Origin: Zhengitettix transpicula
Lineage: Eukaryota > Arthropoda > Insecta > Orthoptera > Tetrigidae
NCBI GenBank assembly: GCA_037074705.1
Contig: CM073590.1
Coordinates: forward strand, 136,853,600-136,917,599
Direction: 5' to 3'
DNA length: 64,000 nucleotides
Numbering within the stretch: the stretch's first letter is position 1; every line of letters begins with the position of its first letter. Both the position numbers and the translations under genes were made by a program. Shown here piece by piece: positions 47,588 through 60,325 of the stretch. The notes beneath the pieces are model-generated. The model had not been told where the DNA came from and did no database searches. It worked only from the letters and a program-made list of their open reading frames with translations.

Positions 47588-48460
47588 CTATTCAGAAGTT
47601 AGAATTTCTATCATGACTAGCAAATATTCGAAATCTCAATAAACTGATAATTATTAATACTTAAAATCGACAAAATGTCCGTAAATTGTACGGGACGTTA
47701 GAATATTAATGGATAGAAATTTTCTGACTTTTGTCGTTTATCTCTCGCTCTCTGGTTTCTGCCCTCGCCGTAGTCTTCTTATTTGACTGAAGAGATAGCG
47801 AGGGAGTGTGTCTTCTGGCAGCCCGCCCTTGCTATAGAGAGAGGAATGAACAACGTTAAGTCTCCCCAGGCTCGCGAATTGAGGAGCGTGCTTTCAGAAG
47901 ACGGCCCCGTGAGTTTACGGCCGGCTAGAGCGCTGCGTAACGAGGGCCGTATGTTACCACGGATACATGGCTTCGCTCGCCTCCTCTAAATGCTGATCTG
48001 GCGATATTACAGTCACCACGGCGCTCAAGTGCGGACCGTCAATGTGCAATCATTCACCTATTTTTCATATGCGTAGCTAAGAACAAATATAAATTAATAT
48101 TCATATTTTAATTTACATTTTTTTAAAACGATTAAAAACTTTTAGGTTCTTCAATAAAAAACCATTTATATCTTCAAATTTCTTTATTATAATTCATCCA
48201 AAAACGTTGTTGAATGTGGCACGTAAAAAATTGTTTTTATTAATAATGTTAATTGTGATAAAATGTATATGTAGTGTTTTTATGTTGTATATTTGTGCAG
48301 ATGAGGATGGCAAAAGTTGCCGAAAGCTGCTGCTACATTTTCTTCTGTTTTTTGGATTATTTAGAATAAAAAAGGTTGAAGACAAATGGTTTTATTGAAA
48401 AAATTTTATTTACTTTATTTCAGGTCGCTTCAACTAGATTCATATTTTGATGCAGACCTG
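47588..48460. other. Unassigned; GC-rich island and a hammerhead-like motif
   Basis: The part from 47760 to 48050 is GC-rich, with CpGs and the hairpin TACGGCC...GGCCGTA (about 47918-47952). A 68-codon plus-strand frame (47783-47989) covers most of it without a family I recognise. At 48298-48325, CAGATGA, a perfect stem GGCAA-AAG-TTGCC and GAAA resemble a hammerhead core with one base changed in CTGATGA. No gene could be assigned. Confidence 0.4.
48298..48325 (+). ncRNA. Hammerhead-like motif
   Basis: CAGATGA is followed by GGAT, the 5-bp stem GGCAA/TTGCC (48309-48321) and GAAAG. A canonical core needs CTGANGA, so the second base is changed. The motif probably marks the 3' end of an old retroelement; catalysis is unlikely as written. 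Confidence 0.3.
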
Positions 48461-49585
48461 GAATTAAATTCATAAAACTTCTCACTTCGAAAAAAGGTTT
48501 TAGAAGATTCAAGAATGTATAAGGACAGGTGATGCTCTCACATCTCTCTGGTTTTTTTGAACTAAGGTTCCCACATGCCGAGGCACCTCGGTCTGTTTTG
48601 AGAGGTGTATGTTCCGGGGTCGCAGACCTTGGGCATACGGTAAGAGTTGTCCGCTATTCCCATTGGAATAGTCGGCCAGCTGCCTCCTAAACTGGTCGAG
48701 GCACGGAGAAGGGAATGCTGCGTCCCCACAGCAAACTCCTCTCCCGCTATCGGAAGGGCGTGGGACAAGTACCCAATGCCCGACCTACCCGATGCAGGTT
48801 TTTCTAGGGTTTTCCCTGCATTTCTTTAGGCGAATGCCGGGTAGGATCCTTAAACCATAGCCCGGGGGCCCTAGTTAACCCTTGGCTGCCTTCCTCTACC
48901 CTTCCGCATCCCCCCTTTCTAATCCCTTCCTATGCTATTAAAGGGGAGTTGCCCAATGTGGATCACCCTCATGTAGCCTGTTGCCCTAAAAAAAAAAAAA
49001 AAAAAGGTTTCATTCTGAATGTGGTTTGATTCTTAATTTCTTTTCATTTCCAACTTAAATTATTTTTCTTTATACTGCAGCCCATAGTCTTTAAATATTT
49101 ACTAGAAATACTTCAATAAAATTCCAAATCTGATGAGATAATTGACTATAAATAGAAAAGTAGTCTATTGACTCATTATACAAAAATAATGTGCGCACTT
49201 CCATTCTTCCTAATTATAGAATATATATTTTAAAATAACATTCAATATTACAACAGTATGAAATAATTCATAAAACTTCTCACTTAGAAAGAAAGTTTTA
49301 GAATATTCAAGTATGAATAAGAACTGTTTTCATTATGCATGTGGTGTGATTCTTAATTTATTTTCATTCCAAACTTAAATTATATTACCTTATACTGCAG
49401 CGCATATTTTTAAATATTTATTGAAAATATATAAATAATATTCATAATCTCATAAAATAATTGACTATAAAAAAACAATAGGCTCTTGACTCGTTACACA
49501 AAAATAATGTCCGCACTCTGTTCCATTCTTCCTTATTGTAGGGTAAATATTTAAAATTAAATTTTCAATATTGTGACAGCAAACT
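48461..49585 (+). repeat. Tandem duplication, about 323-bp unit, first unit split by a family A insertion
   Basis: Unit 1 is 48461-48529 plus 49006-49259; unit 2 is 49260-49585. They align along their whole length: TTCATAAAACTTCTCACTT, TTTTAGAA.ATTCAAG, GATTCTTAATTT.TTTTCAT, TATACTGCAGC.CATA, ATAATTGACTATAAA, CAAAAATAATGT.CGCACT. The units are clearly diverged, so the duplication is old. Unit 2 preserves the site without the insertion. Confidence 0.9.
48530..49005 (+). mobile_element. Family A retroposon copy 8, young
   Basis: It ends in an uninterrupted run of about 18 A, the longest tail in the window, after CCTGTTGCCCT. The 5' end is at GTGATGCTCTCACATC, so the first hairpin is missing. 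The CCGAGGCACCTCGG hairpin is at 48578-48591 and CTATTCC/GGAATAG at 48654-48671. It interrupts an older tandem duplication. The flanks show at most a 3-bp duplication (AGG). Confidence 0.95.
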
Positions 49586-49696
49586 GACAAATAAGAATCA
49601 TTTTTCTCATTTTATCCTAGCTGACATATTAAGATCTCTTAAATTTACTCGAAGTCGTTTTATAATACTTTGTATTGAAAATTTATCAATTGATAT
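49586..49696. other. No feature seen
   Basis: This is short AT-rich spacer. Confidence 0.5.
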
Positions 49697-50118
49697 CCGA
49701 GGCACCTCGGCCTGTTTTGGGAGGTGTATGTTCCGGGGTCGCAGACCTTGGACATACGGTAAGAGTTGTCCGCTATTCCTATTGGAATAGTCGGCCAGCT
49801 GCCTCCTAAACTGGCCAAGGCATGGCGAGGGGTATGCTGCGACCCCACAGCAAACTCCTCTCCCGCCATCGGAAGGGCGTGGGACAAGTACCAAATGCCC
49901 GACCTACCTGATGCAGGTTTTTCTAGGGTTTGTCCTGCATTTCTTTTAGGCGAATACCGGGTAGGATCGTTAAACCATAGCCCGGGGGCCATAGTTACCC
50001 TTGGCTACCTTCCTCCACCCTTCCGCATCCCCCCTTTCAAATCCCTTTCCTATGCTATAAGAGGGGAGTTGCCACTATGTGGATTACCCTATACATAGCC
50101 TGTCTACACACAAAAAAT
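49697..50118 (+). mobile_element. Family A retroposon copy 9
   Basis: It starts exactly at the CCGAGGCACCTCGG hairpin and ends ...CCTATACATAGCCTGTCTACACAC followed by six A, the second 3'-end variant. No clear target-site duplication was found. It has the A:T state of the CTATTCC/GGAATAG hairpin. Confidence 0.92.
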
Positions 50119-53100
50119 CCTTATTTCCTATATTCATTGCACATTCACCAGTTACTTCTATTAGACTGAATTGAATTACACATCAAACAGTATCTCAACC
50201 CAAATCACACGAAACACGTCATATTCTTCTATATAGCGATCGCGATGCCACCTCCCTCTCCGATAACGGAAAACGGTGAGCGCAATGCTTATTGAGTATA
50301 CTGTGCGTAACTTGGCTTTTTATTTTCATATTTCTCCAAATTTATGCGTAGAACCAATATACTTCACATATCCTGTGAAAATTGGCTGATACACAATTTC
50401 TTTGAATTTTCATCAAATTATTTTTCATTGGTAACGTACTATCTGGAAGAACGATTGAAATGAACTCGATAAATGGAATAGTGCTTAAATTGATCCCGCT
50501 TATGAAAAGGAAAATAGCATACTAATAATTTCGAAAATTTACCTTTAACTCGCAATATTCGGCGCCCCAAAATATATTTAAAAAATGGAATTTGACTTTA
50601 AAATAAAGTTTCCTAAGTATATGAAACAAATCGAACAGTTTCGAATGGACCATACAGGTTTTTAATTTTTATATTTAATCCAATTTAAGCGCGTAATATG
50701 AAAGTAATGTAAACTGTAATAGCTTCACATTAACGAAAAGAGCAAAAGTTAACTTTAAACTAAATATTTAGTAAATTTCAAGTATTTTAATGTTCTATAA
50801 AGCACTGTAGGCCATTTCAAATGTACGCTGGTTCTACTGTTTTAACAAAATTATTTAAGATTTCATTCACCGCCCTTTCAATTGTATTCTATTTAAAACA
50901 ATAGCTCTGTATGTAGTATGTCAGTGAAGTGTAAAGGTTGAAGAGAGTTTCGTCTGGGTTCCATCCCACCCGCGTGCGTATTTTCTATAGTAATTCTCCA
51001 GATTACCGTGCAATGTTTACATGAAACTTTTCACTGTTATTCATTAATTGTCAATTTTAATTAATAAATTAGCTGTTTTTTATAAACTATCTGAAATTTT
51101 CGCAAAAAAAACAATTCGCCCGAAACTTCCTCAGAACACAATGATATAAAAAACATAAATAATATAATATGAATAATCCGACCTTTGTATATGATTTATT
51201 GGATATCAATTATAAATAAATATTATAATTGAAGCGTAATATTTTTAATTAATGCATTAATAGCAGAAAAATTAATGAAGAATTCAGTTTCAACATAAGA
51301 TAGATTAGTAAAATGTAAATGCACCTTTCTTTTCAATTTATTTCACTTGGAAGATATTTTTTTTACCTTACGAATCGTTCTAGGATAATGCGCTTAGCTC
51401 ATTGTTGCCTTAAATCATACGGTAATAGTAACTCTGGATTAGGTTAGATTTAAACACTTAGCACTTCATAAATCACCTGATTAAAAAAAATTAAATTATT
51501 ATTTTAAATGCTACATTATTTTTTAAATGAAATATCTTCTTCCAGGTATGTATTTTTCTGATCATAAGGATGATAAATGAAAGTGAATATTAATTGATAA
51601 ACTTGGTGAAAAGTTCATTACTCTTTACGTCTTGTAATGGGAGAAACTATACATAATATACATTATGTATTAAAGATGTGTTGCTTGTAGCATTAAAAAA
51701 TAATTGCTAAATTCTCTGACGACGAGTGCACTGCAGGCGTGTACGTGTTTTGGTTGAAGTATAGGTTTTGGTGTCGGTTTGTATTACAGCGTAGTATGGA
51801 AATTGTAACGCGTGTATTTTGGTTTAGTTTTGCTTTGTCTCGAAAGTGTTGTTTGCTGAGGATTGGAGAATTAGAAATCGTTCACGTGCGTGGGGGTGGA
51901 GGAGATAAATATTTCCATCCAAGTAATTTTCGTGTCCTGTCTCGATTGTTGGCCTCAACATGACAGAATTGTTGGCCATTGTTGACTACGGAACTGCAGC
52001 TGCGTGCTATAATTCTTGTACCAATGGAAGAATCATTGAAACTGACATTTCGACGAAGTTTTCTAATAATGAAAAAAGTAAAAGAATGGGAGGCTATAAT
52101 AAGATAAGCTTCTGAAACTGGGACAGTTGTTCTGCGCTCACCGCAGCTGGTGGATGTGATTATGAGAGGCTCCGTATTGCGTTACGTGTATACGTTTTAA
52201 GTGTCACCGATCTACAAATCTCATGAGTTCTGCTGTAAACTTTTCCAAGTTGTTGTCTCTGATACAGTCTGAGGCAGAATCGTCGTGAGAAAGGGGCCAC
52301 AATTTGTTAGTGAAGAGTTCATCGAAGTCACACAATTTAGTACGACGGCTTGCCAGCAATCAATCCCGGAGGCCGACGCCTTAGCCAGTGGTCAACCCCT
52401 GAGTCGACGCCTTGCAATGGTCCTGGCTAAAGTCATCACTGCACTTAACCCGTTCTGCCGGCTGTGAGATACGGAGACGTCAGTACGAGAGCTACAGCAA
52501 GCAACACAACACAGAATAGCAATACGTATTTGGTTGCAGCAGATCTCTTCTATGTCAAAACCACAGGTGCCCGAGATAAGAGTTTTTCATGCTTAACTAT
52601 AATAAACTTATATAAAAATTTCTTTAATGGTCAATATTTTTTTATTTAACGTAAAAACCCAGCCCACAAAAATAATTCTTTACAAAATATGAACAGATTA
52701 GCACTGAATAGGAGACTACATAAAAAAGGCGGTATATTCAATTCATTGCTAGATAAAAGTTTACTTCAGGTAAGAGAGGGAACGGAAAGGTTTATAACGG
52801 ACTTATAGTGACATAAAAATGGATACATGAACAATAATCTTTTTAAATAACGTGATCTTTAAATGCATACCCATATTACGAAAAATTTTGATCATAAATA
52901 ATATATTTCAGATTCATTTGTCATTCGATATAAACGTTTATGCTGCTATAATAGTGACTAAATCTTTAAATTGGTGCTGTTCTGTTTTCAAACCACGCCG
53001 GCTGTTAACAGGCCACTTAATTTAACACAATTTTCGGTTTGAGAACATATTAAAAAGCCCCGTTTATTCGTTCTTAATTTTCATTGTTTTGTTTGTTTAC

Positions 53101-53475
53101 ATAGTAAAATGGTACAACTCCAATTTGGTGATCAAATACGATGTCTAAATACTCATCTTCGCCTCTTTTCTATTCCATCAATTAACTTATAAATTATGAT
53201 TTTAGGATTTTTATTTCCCAATCATTAGTTTTCATTGTTTATTTATTGACTCGTGGCTTTAATTAAATGTTTTCAATACTGTTTGATACATTATTTGTTT
53301 ATTAATTCCGCTATATATATCTGTGACGATCATTCTTCAGTATTTGCCAATTTGTCCAGTTTAAACCTGTTTTATATTTGCTACATAATCACTACTTACT
53401 TTCAATTATGGGTATCTGTCGCGTTACATAAATTGAGCATTGTTTTTCAACCACATATGCAACCCGCCAAGATTA
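50119..53475. other. No gene confirmed
   Basis: This is AT-rich DNA. A region of more balanced composition runs from about 51720 to 52560, with frames at 51739 (74 codons), 52285 and 52464 that I cannot assign. It could hold an unrecognised exon or promoter, but splice signals are not convincing. Confidence 0.4.
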
Positions 53476-53936
53476 TAATCGTGAATTTTTTTTTTTTTTT
53501 TAGGGCAACAGGCTACATGAGGGTGATACACATTGGGCAACTCTCCTTTAATAGCATAGGAAGGGATTAGAAAGGGGGGATGAGGAAGGGTAGAGGAAGG
53601 TAGCCAAGGGTTAACTAGGGCCCCCGGGCTATGGTTTAAGGATCCTACCCGGCATTCGCCTAAAGAATGCAGGGAAAACCCTAGAAAAACCTGCATCGGG
53701 TAGGTCGGGCATTGGGTACTTGTCCCACGCCCTTCCGATAGCGGGAGAGGAGTTTGCTGTGGGGACGCAGCATTCCCTTCTCCGTGCCTCGACCAGTTTA
53801 GGAGGCAGCTGGCCGACTATTCCAATAGGAATAGCGGACAACTCTTGCCGTATGCCCAAGGTCTGCGACCCCGGAACATACACCTCTCAAAACAGACCGA
53901 GGTGCCTCGGCATGTGGGAACCTTAATCGTGAATTT
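53476..53936 (-). mobile_element. Family A retroposon copy 10, young, with target-site duplication
   Basis: The body (53489-53923) begins with a run of T and ends at GGGAACCTTA. It is flanked by an exact 13-bp duplication TAATCGTGAATTT (53476-53488 and 53924-53936). Where they overlap, it differs from the copy at 14549 at only a handful of positions. It is 5'-truncated relative to that copy. Confidence 0.97.
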
Positions 53937-54520
53937 ATAGATATTCGTATTCAAGTAGATAATTATATTACAACTAACTGTGAGAGATATTCAAATTAAT
54001 GTAAGATTAAATCATATTAGAATTGACTTTTTAAAAGGTTTTGTTTTATCAGTTTTTGTATCAAACCTTCACCCTTTACTACAAAACACGTGAGCTTCTG
54101 ATGTTCAAAACTGATGACCAACAAAACTTATATTTTCTGTCCTGATACTTCAGCATAACATAAACGACGATTGTGTCTATTATTGTAAATCATTAAAATA
54201 ATTTAACATATACAGAAAGTAATAACAAATATGGTAATGTAACGTTAACACAACACAAAATATAGGTAAAATTACGTATTATTAGAGATACAATTTTTAA
54301 TAAATAATGACATAACATTTTAGTAACTAATTACCATCAGGCTTGAAATTTTTAATTCTAATTCCATAAATCTATACTGGTATATTGAGTTTTTTAATAT
54401 AATGTTATTATAATACATTTTTTATGTAATATGTATTTAAACGATGCACATTCGTCACAGAATCATTTCTGTGGTAAGTATTCCAGACTCTCTGCTTCTA
54501 CAAAGAATTCACTAAATTAA
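53937..54520. other. No feature seen
   Basis: This is AT-rich sequence; nothing was recognised. Confidence 0.5.
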
Positions 54521-54714
54521 AGTTCCCATAAGCTGTGACACATATATCAACTTTGAGGTTTGTACGCCCTGGATTTGCATACGGCAATAGTTGTACGTGG
54601 GTTCTCATTAGACCAGTGGATCAGCTGCCTCCAAATATAGTTGAGGCACGGAATCGGAAATTCTGTGACCCCACAGTAAAACCCTCCTCCAATTATCAGA
54701 AGGACGTAAGAAAA
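54521..54714 (+). mobile_element. Old family A fragment
   Basis: The ordered diverged matches are AGTTCCCATAAGCTGTG, GGATTTGCATACGGCAATAG, CAGCTGCCTCCAAATATAGT and GACCCCACAGTAAAACCCTC. It stops after AGAAGGACGT, and the whole 3' half is missing. Confidence 0.75.
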
Positions 54715-56859
54715 ATTAAAAGAGCGTTTATTATTCAATAATAAATTTATATTATTTAGATTCACTGAAAATTTAAATATAGATTGTAATAGTTTCATTA
54801 GATATATTCATATTGTAGTCAATAAATTCGTATCTCTATCTCTTTTAGAATTATATATATATATTGCCAATTAATTGGACATAAAATTTTAATTGTTTGA
54901 TAAATCCATTATAGTGGTCTGATCAAACAAAGCAACAATGGAGAAGCGAGCTCGGCTGCTTTGTCGAAATGGCGTTTGCGCGCACGAAAGTCTGAGCAGT
55001 TTACGTCTACAGCACAGCCAGCCAGGAAAGGAGGCACATTATAACAAATTTTTCACCGAGATGCCTTGCAGTCTATTTCAAATCAATAAAAATAACAGTA
55101 TAAGTCTACAAAGAATCTGCAAATCATTAGTTCCAGTAATAAGGCAAATGCGAACAATTTTACACTGAGGGGAAGATGACATCCGATAGTTGACCACGGA
55201 GAGGTTCATCCAAGGCTCCGGAAATTTGTCTGTGTTCTATTCGCCGGTGAGCGTGTAAATTCTGTGAGAACTAGAATCTGTGTAAATAACTATTTGCATT
55301 TATCGTGTTGAGTAGGGGAAACAAATAATGCTGGTACCAGACGAACAGTATGTAAGTAACAAAACCAAAACTATGATAATATTGTAAACGCTAATTAAAG
55401 GATAGAGTCAGATTTGGTTCGTTCGTTCGCTTTCTTCTAGTTTTCTTTCATTGATCGACTTATTGTTTTAATTTTAAGCAAATAATATTTTTAATTGTTA
55501 ATTAGTCAAATTCTTCTTTTATCGTGTCCTAATTATCAAACCCAGTGATGACCCTGAGATTAAGAGATTTTCAACATATTGGATTGTAAATATTGATATG
55601 TATTCACTAAAACAAAATAAATTGTAAATAATTAAAGTAAAGTTTTGTAAATTTTGATCAAAGACCGGCGTACAAAGATAGGGCTAAAAATGTGCAGTTT
55701 TAAGAAATAAAAACTTTAAATATTAATAATTTTATTAATCATTTCTTTTAATTTAATTAACGCCTATCCTTTTGATTAATATTTCATTTAATTAAGCTTA
55801 TTAGTTGATTATTACAATATATTGTGGTAATTAAAAGGCAATTAATAATTAAAAACATTGTGTACTTGAATTGTTAGAGGCAAAAACACAGAAATTACAC
55901 ACAAAAATGGACTATAATAACAGGCCTAAAGCATTGTAGGACGGGAACATATAAGTAAGTCGGCGTTGAAGGACGGCAGAAAGAGGTCGGTATAGAAAGA
56001 GACCAGACGTTTACAAAGTATTGAAAAGTATAGTTGTTAAGTAGAGGAAGAGTACGGCTATTGCTGCGCAAAGATTTCAGAGTGTCCAGTTTATGCCAAA
56101 TAATTGTGAAAAGTCTTTGTGGAGGAATTAGTTGAGGTACCACAAATTGGCATTATTGCAGAATAAATCGTCTTCTAGATGTAGCCAACACTTGCTAAAC
56201 CAACAGTGAAGTGTAGAGTCAGTGAAAAGAATGGCCTGTTTTTAGAAAATTGAGTGTGTTTAAGTGTTGCTGAAAGAGTTAAAATTGCCCTGGTGCCACA
56301 GAAACTGTAAGTCATAAATCCAATCAATTATTATTTTAAACCTTTAATTAAAGATAAAATCGTCAGATTTCCGTTTTTTTTAATATTGTTAATATTGTGT
56401 ATTGGCATAGCTTCACAGTAATCTGATTGTTTGAAAAATAATAATAACTTTTCTTTATTTAAAGGCCCAGTTAAAGACCCTGAGAGCGAGAGTAAAAATT
56501 TTGATTGTACATGGTAAATTTTGTAAAAATTCAATGAATAACTAATTTTGTAACTTGAAATCTTTGTGCATCTAATAAATTAATGTGTTTGCTTCGTTAA
56601 ATAAAAATTTTATTTATTATCATCCTTTCATTTAAAAGTTAAAATAATTTAAATTGGCACCTCAACGTGAGGCTAATCATATTTAAATTTGATTAATTTT
56701 GTAAATACCACATTTTGACTCATCAACGTGTGGCATATTTTGATTTTGTTTATTTAATTGTATTTTCATAGTTGAGTATTACAATATATATCTTATTCTT
56801 TACTAAATGTGTAATTGAACTTCCTCCACGTAACGCAAAACACAAATCTCAAAATTGTA
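54715..56859. other. No gene seen
   Basis: This is AT-rich DNA. A 76-codon frame at 54938 and a more balanced patch at 55900-56240 could not be assigned. Confidence 0.45.
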
Positions 56860-57409
56860 TGTAAACAACAAGTGATTCTCAAGACGCCCTGATAAGCAAA
56901 ATCTACATAGACATCTCGGTAGCAAGACTCAGAAATAGAACCATTCATCTTATATGGATCACTGCTCATTAGGGGATCCGAGGGAACGAATTGGCTCAAT
57001 AAACTTCTAGACTGAATGACAACAGACATCAGCATTAAAAGACTTATTCTACTCAGCCAAAAACGAGTTACATTAGGAGCATGATCAACGATCCTGCAGC
57101 TAAGGATTACAGGAATCTACCAGAAGAAGAGAAACTATGCTCACCAAACACGGTTTCCAGAAAAAGTGGTTATTTCTATATCGGCCCATACCTTTTTCAA
57201 CCAAAGACTATTTTGCAGGTCCCCGAAACCAACATGTCTACTCTGCAGAACTCAGCTCACGAGGAACCACATCCTTCACCATTGCCCTTCATACACAGAG
57301 TCTCAATAAACTCCTCATTTATCTTAAGGATGGCGACTTAGTTACCTCCCAAGAATTGGATAATATTATCGAGTTCCTGATACACACAAATCTGATTAAC
57401 ATAATTTAA
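56860..57409 (+). pseudogene. LINE ORF2 3'-end relic (RNase H-like)
   Basis: One frame reads ...LISKIYIDIS..RLRNRTIHLIWITAH, a stop, then GIRGNELAQ. The pattern (I/V)xxxWIxxHxGIxGNExAD is the end of the RNase H domain encoded by Jockey-, R1- and I-type LINEs. The same frame continues to about 57341. From 57137 a second frame runs to a stop at 57407, ending in SLNKLLIYLKDGDLVTSQELDNIIEFL, which fits a LINE C-terminus in style, but I cannot verify it. Several stops and at least one frameshift show it is dead. The reverse transcriptase is not present upstream. Confidence 0.55.
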
Positions 57410-60232
57410 TTATGTTGTAACCATCTATGTGATTTAGTTAATGCTATTGTACAGTCGCTAATGACTATTAACATCAAAATCAACATTAGTGATTTACATT
57501 ACCATACAGTTTTAGAACTTATTTGAGAGTACTATGATCTTCATCGTTTTGTATGACTTATATCCCAGTACATTCATTATACTATAGAATGTGAATTTTT
57601 CCTCATTTATTTGTTTTATTATTCTCAAATAATTTGCTTGTCTTCATTATAATTTTACCCTTTAAAATAAGCTAATTAACAACTTCTGGTAATATTTTTT
57701 TAACCAATAACAGCTATTTCTGATACATATCCATAATATAATGAGTGTAATAGACATGAGGTTGAATGCTCTGTTTTTAACGTTTATAATATTAACGAGT
57801 CATTGTTGACTCTAGTTTTAAGATTTTTAAGATTAAGAATCCTACGCCAAAGTTTGTCTTTTTAATTTTGACTGCTTTGTAAAAAATCTTTGAATTTTAT
57901 TTCAATATCCACTACAAATGTGTCATAATTATTTTTTTACGTTTATTTCAAATTTGTTTCACTTATTTCTAGAATTGAATTACACGAGTTTTTAGCAGTT
58001 CCCCCGAACAGTAAATTACAGGTACAAAACCAAGAACGACTTCGTCACACAATATTTCTGTCAACGATATCACTCACCCATCACAGAGCACACGACTAAA
58101 ATGCTGTTGGCAAGGAACCATCTCCGAAGGATCTCAACTTTCGTGGCAACGGATGCCAGACTTCTTGTCTTAAATGACAAAAAAGAAAAATACCCTGCTT
58201 AGAGCGTGACAGGGCCACCCACACTAAGAAAAGAAACATCCCTCTGCTCAGGAACTGGATTAATTGCAAGGTTTAAGAAACTCTCAGACCACGTAAAATC
58301 GACAGTTGTAACTGGAAGTCAAATACAAAACATTTTGATGTTACATCGTAAGTCTCCACGTTACTTTTCTGAAGCATTACAAGAGTAAACAGGCAGTACC
58401 AATAAAGTAGTCGCAACGCTGCAAAGGGAATTAAAGATTATAACAATAAGACAATTCAAAAGGTTCCATCTTCTTGTTATTTAAGAGTCTAAACCATCAT
58501 TTTCTCGCTTTATTAAACCACAAATAATGGTATTGATAAAAGTAATTGTTAAAATTACATCGGTCAAACCAAAGCGTCATTAATTACAAGGATAAATTAA
58601 GACAATTTCAAGCTTACAGCCCAACGAACACAACCCTATTACTAAACACTCTGCCACAATATTGGGCGATAAATCTAATAAAATAGAATAATTATTCCAG
58701 AAATGTTATTTATTAAAAACAATTCCAACACTGGTAATATTAAATTTGTTTCAGAAAATCTCAACAATTGTATGATCACTTATTGTATGTCCTTTGGTGC
58801 CTTTGTATTTAATCTTGGTTGCATATTTCTTCACTTTACATATCATTGATTACATATCAGTGCGGTTAGATAAAGACGCAAAGTAGCGTAGCGTAGAACG
58901 TCAATTAATTTTTTCTTTATATTTATTGGTTTCTTAAATTAAACATTTTCAAGTTGGTTTTATTTAATAACTTACTTAAAAACTCATTATAAATGTATAA
59001 TGCTTTGTTTCTTGTGTTATAAAATTTCAAATTATGCTTTTATTGCTAACTGAATAATTTAAGCAAAGTTTACGTTTATATTGATGTATCGTATTAATAT
59101 ATAAGACTGAACTATATTAGAATTTAAAATATATTTGCTAAACACTATTTTCATTTATTGAGTTATTGGAAATGGGAATCACAACCGATTCAATTGAATC
59201 AAATTAAAATACTGTGTTCCCAATTATTTCAACCATTTTATTACATTCTTGTTTTAGTATTTGATATATATGTTTCATGAATTTTTAAATTAAATTAGGA
59301 CAAAATTATGATTCGAAAATAAACTCTTTAAGACATTATTGTACGTACAATCAACGTATAAAAGCAGCTTCAGAGGGTTGTAATTACATTTTGGTAATCA
59401 TTTTCGGTGTGACTACTAATGTTAATAAACCCCTGTTTTAATTAATGCTTCGTGTGTATAAATTAATTTTATATAAGCTACGATTGTTTCAAAGAGATTT
59501 TATTTTTTTTCTACGATGTTTATATTTTATTGACTTGAATATTTTTTTACTTTTAACGTGTTGCAAATAACGATATGTATATAGTATAAAATACCTTTCA
59601 TAGTTTTCATTTCAAATTGAGTGACAATAACGGTGTATCAATGTTTGTAAAAGATTTTTTTTATCGCCCAATTGTTGGAAGAGTAACAGGAGTTAGAAGC
59701 CTCTCGGGTGTCCATCTCCTTACTGGACGCATTGTACGCTGAAGACGAACAGAGTTTCTATCCTTCTTATTAAACTTTGTCCCTCTTTATTGTCTTAAAT
59801 TATAGATATGTGAGTCCCCTCCTTCTTCAGTTCACAACCTGTATTTCATCTTTTATCACATACTTATATTCGTCAACTTCTTTCACAATTCTCGATCGCA
59901 GAATTTTTAGGATACTTAAACCAAACAATATTTCTTCAGAAATATATCATAATTAATGCGAACACAATGACAGTATTGCGAATGGCTTGACTTTATACTT
60001 TAAACCTTCAACTTGTAATAAACCACACGGTTAGAAATTTACGATATTATCATGGGGCTACAACGTTTTATATTTACATAAAACCTAGAGCCCAGCTGCT
60101 TCGAAAGAGTAAACTTCAAAACTGGAAAGATTTTGCAAAATCTCAATTCATCGTTAAATTTCAGTTTCCCTCAGTTTATTTCCTTTTCCATTAAACTTTA
60201 AAAACTTCACGCCTGCGTTCAATTATAATGTT
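57410..60232. other. No gene seen; AT-rich
   Basis: Nothing coding was recognised apart from short unassigned frames near 58206. The patch 58000-58400 has more balanced composition, but no repeat or domain was identified. Confidence 0.45.
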
Positions 60233-60325
60233 AGGCACCTCGGCCCTTTCAAATCCCTTCCTATGCTATTAAAGGGGAGTAGCCCAACGTGGATTACCCT
60301 CATGTAGCCTGTTGCCCTAAAAAAA
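60233..60325 (+). mobile_element. Family A copy with internal deletion
   Basis: AGGCACCTCGGC is joined directly to CCTTTCAAATCCCTTCC, so about 350 bp of the middle are missing. It ends ...CCTGTTGCCCT with A(7). It directly precedes another copy in the same orientation. Confidence 0.85.
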
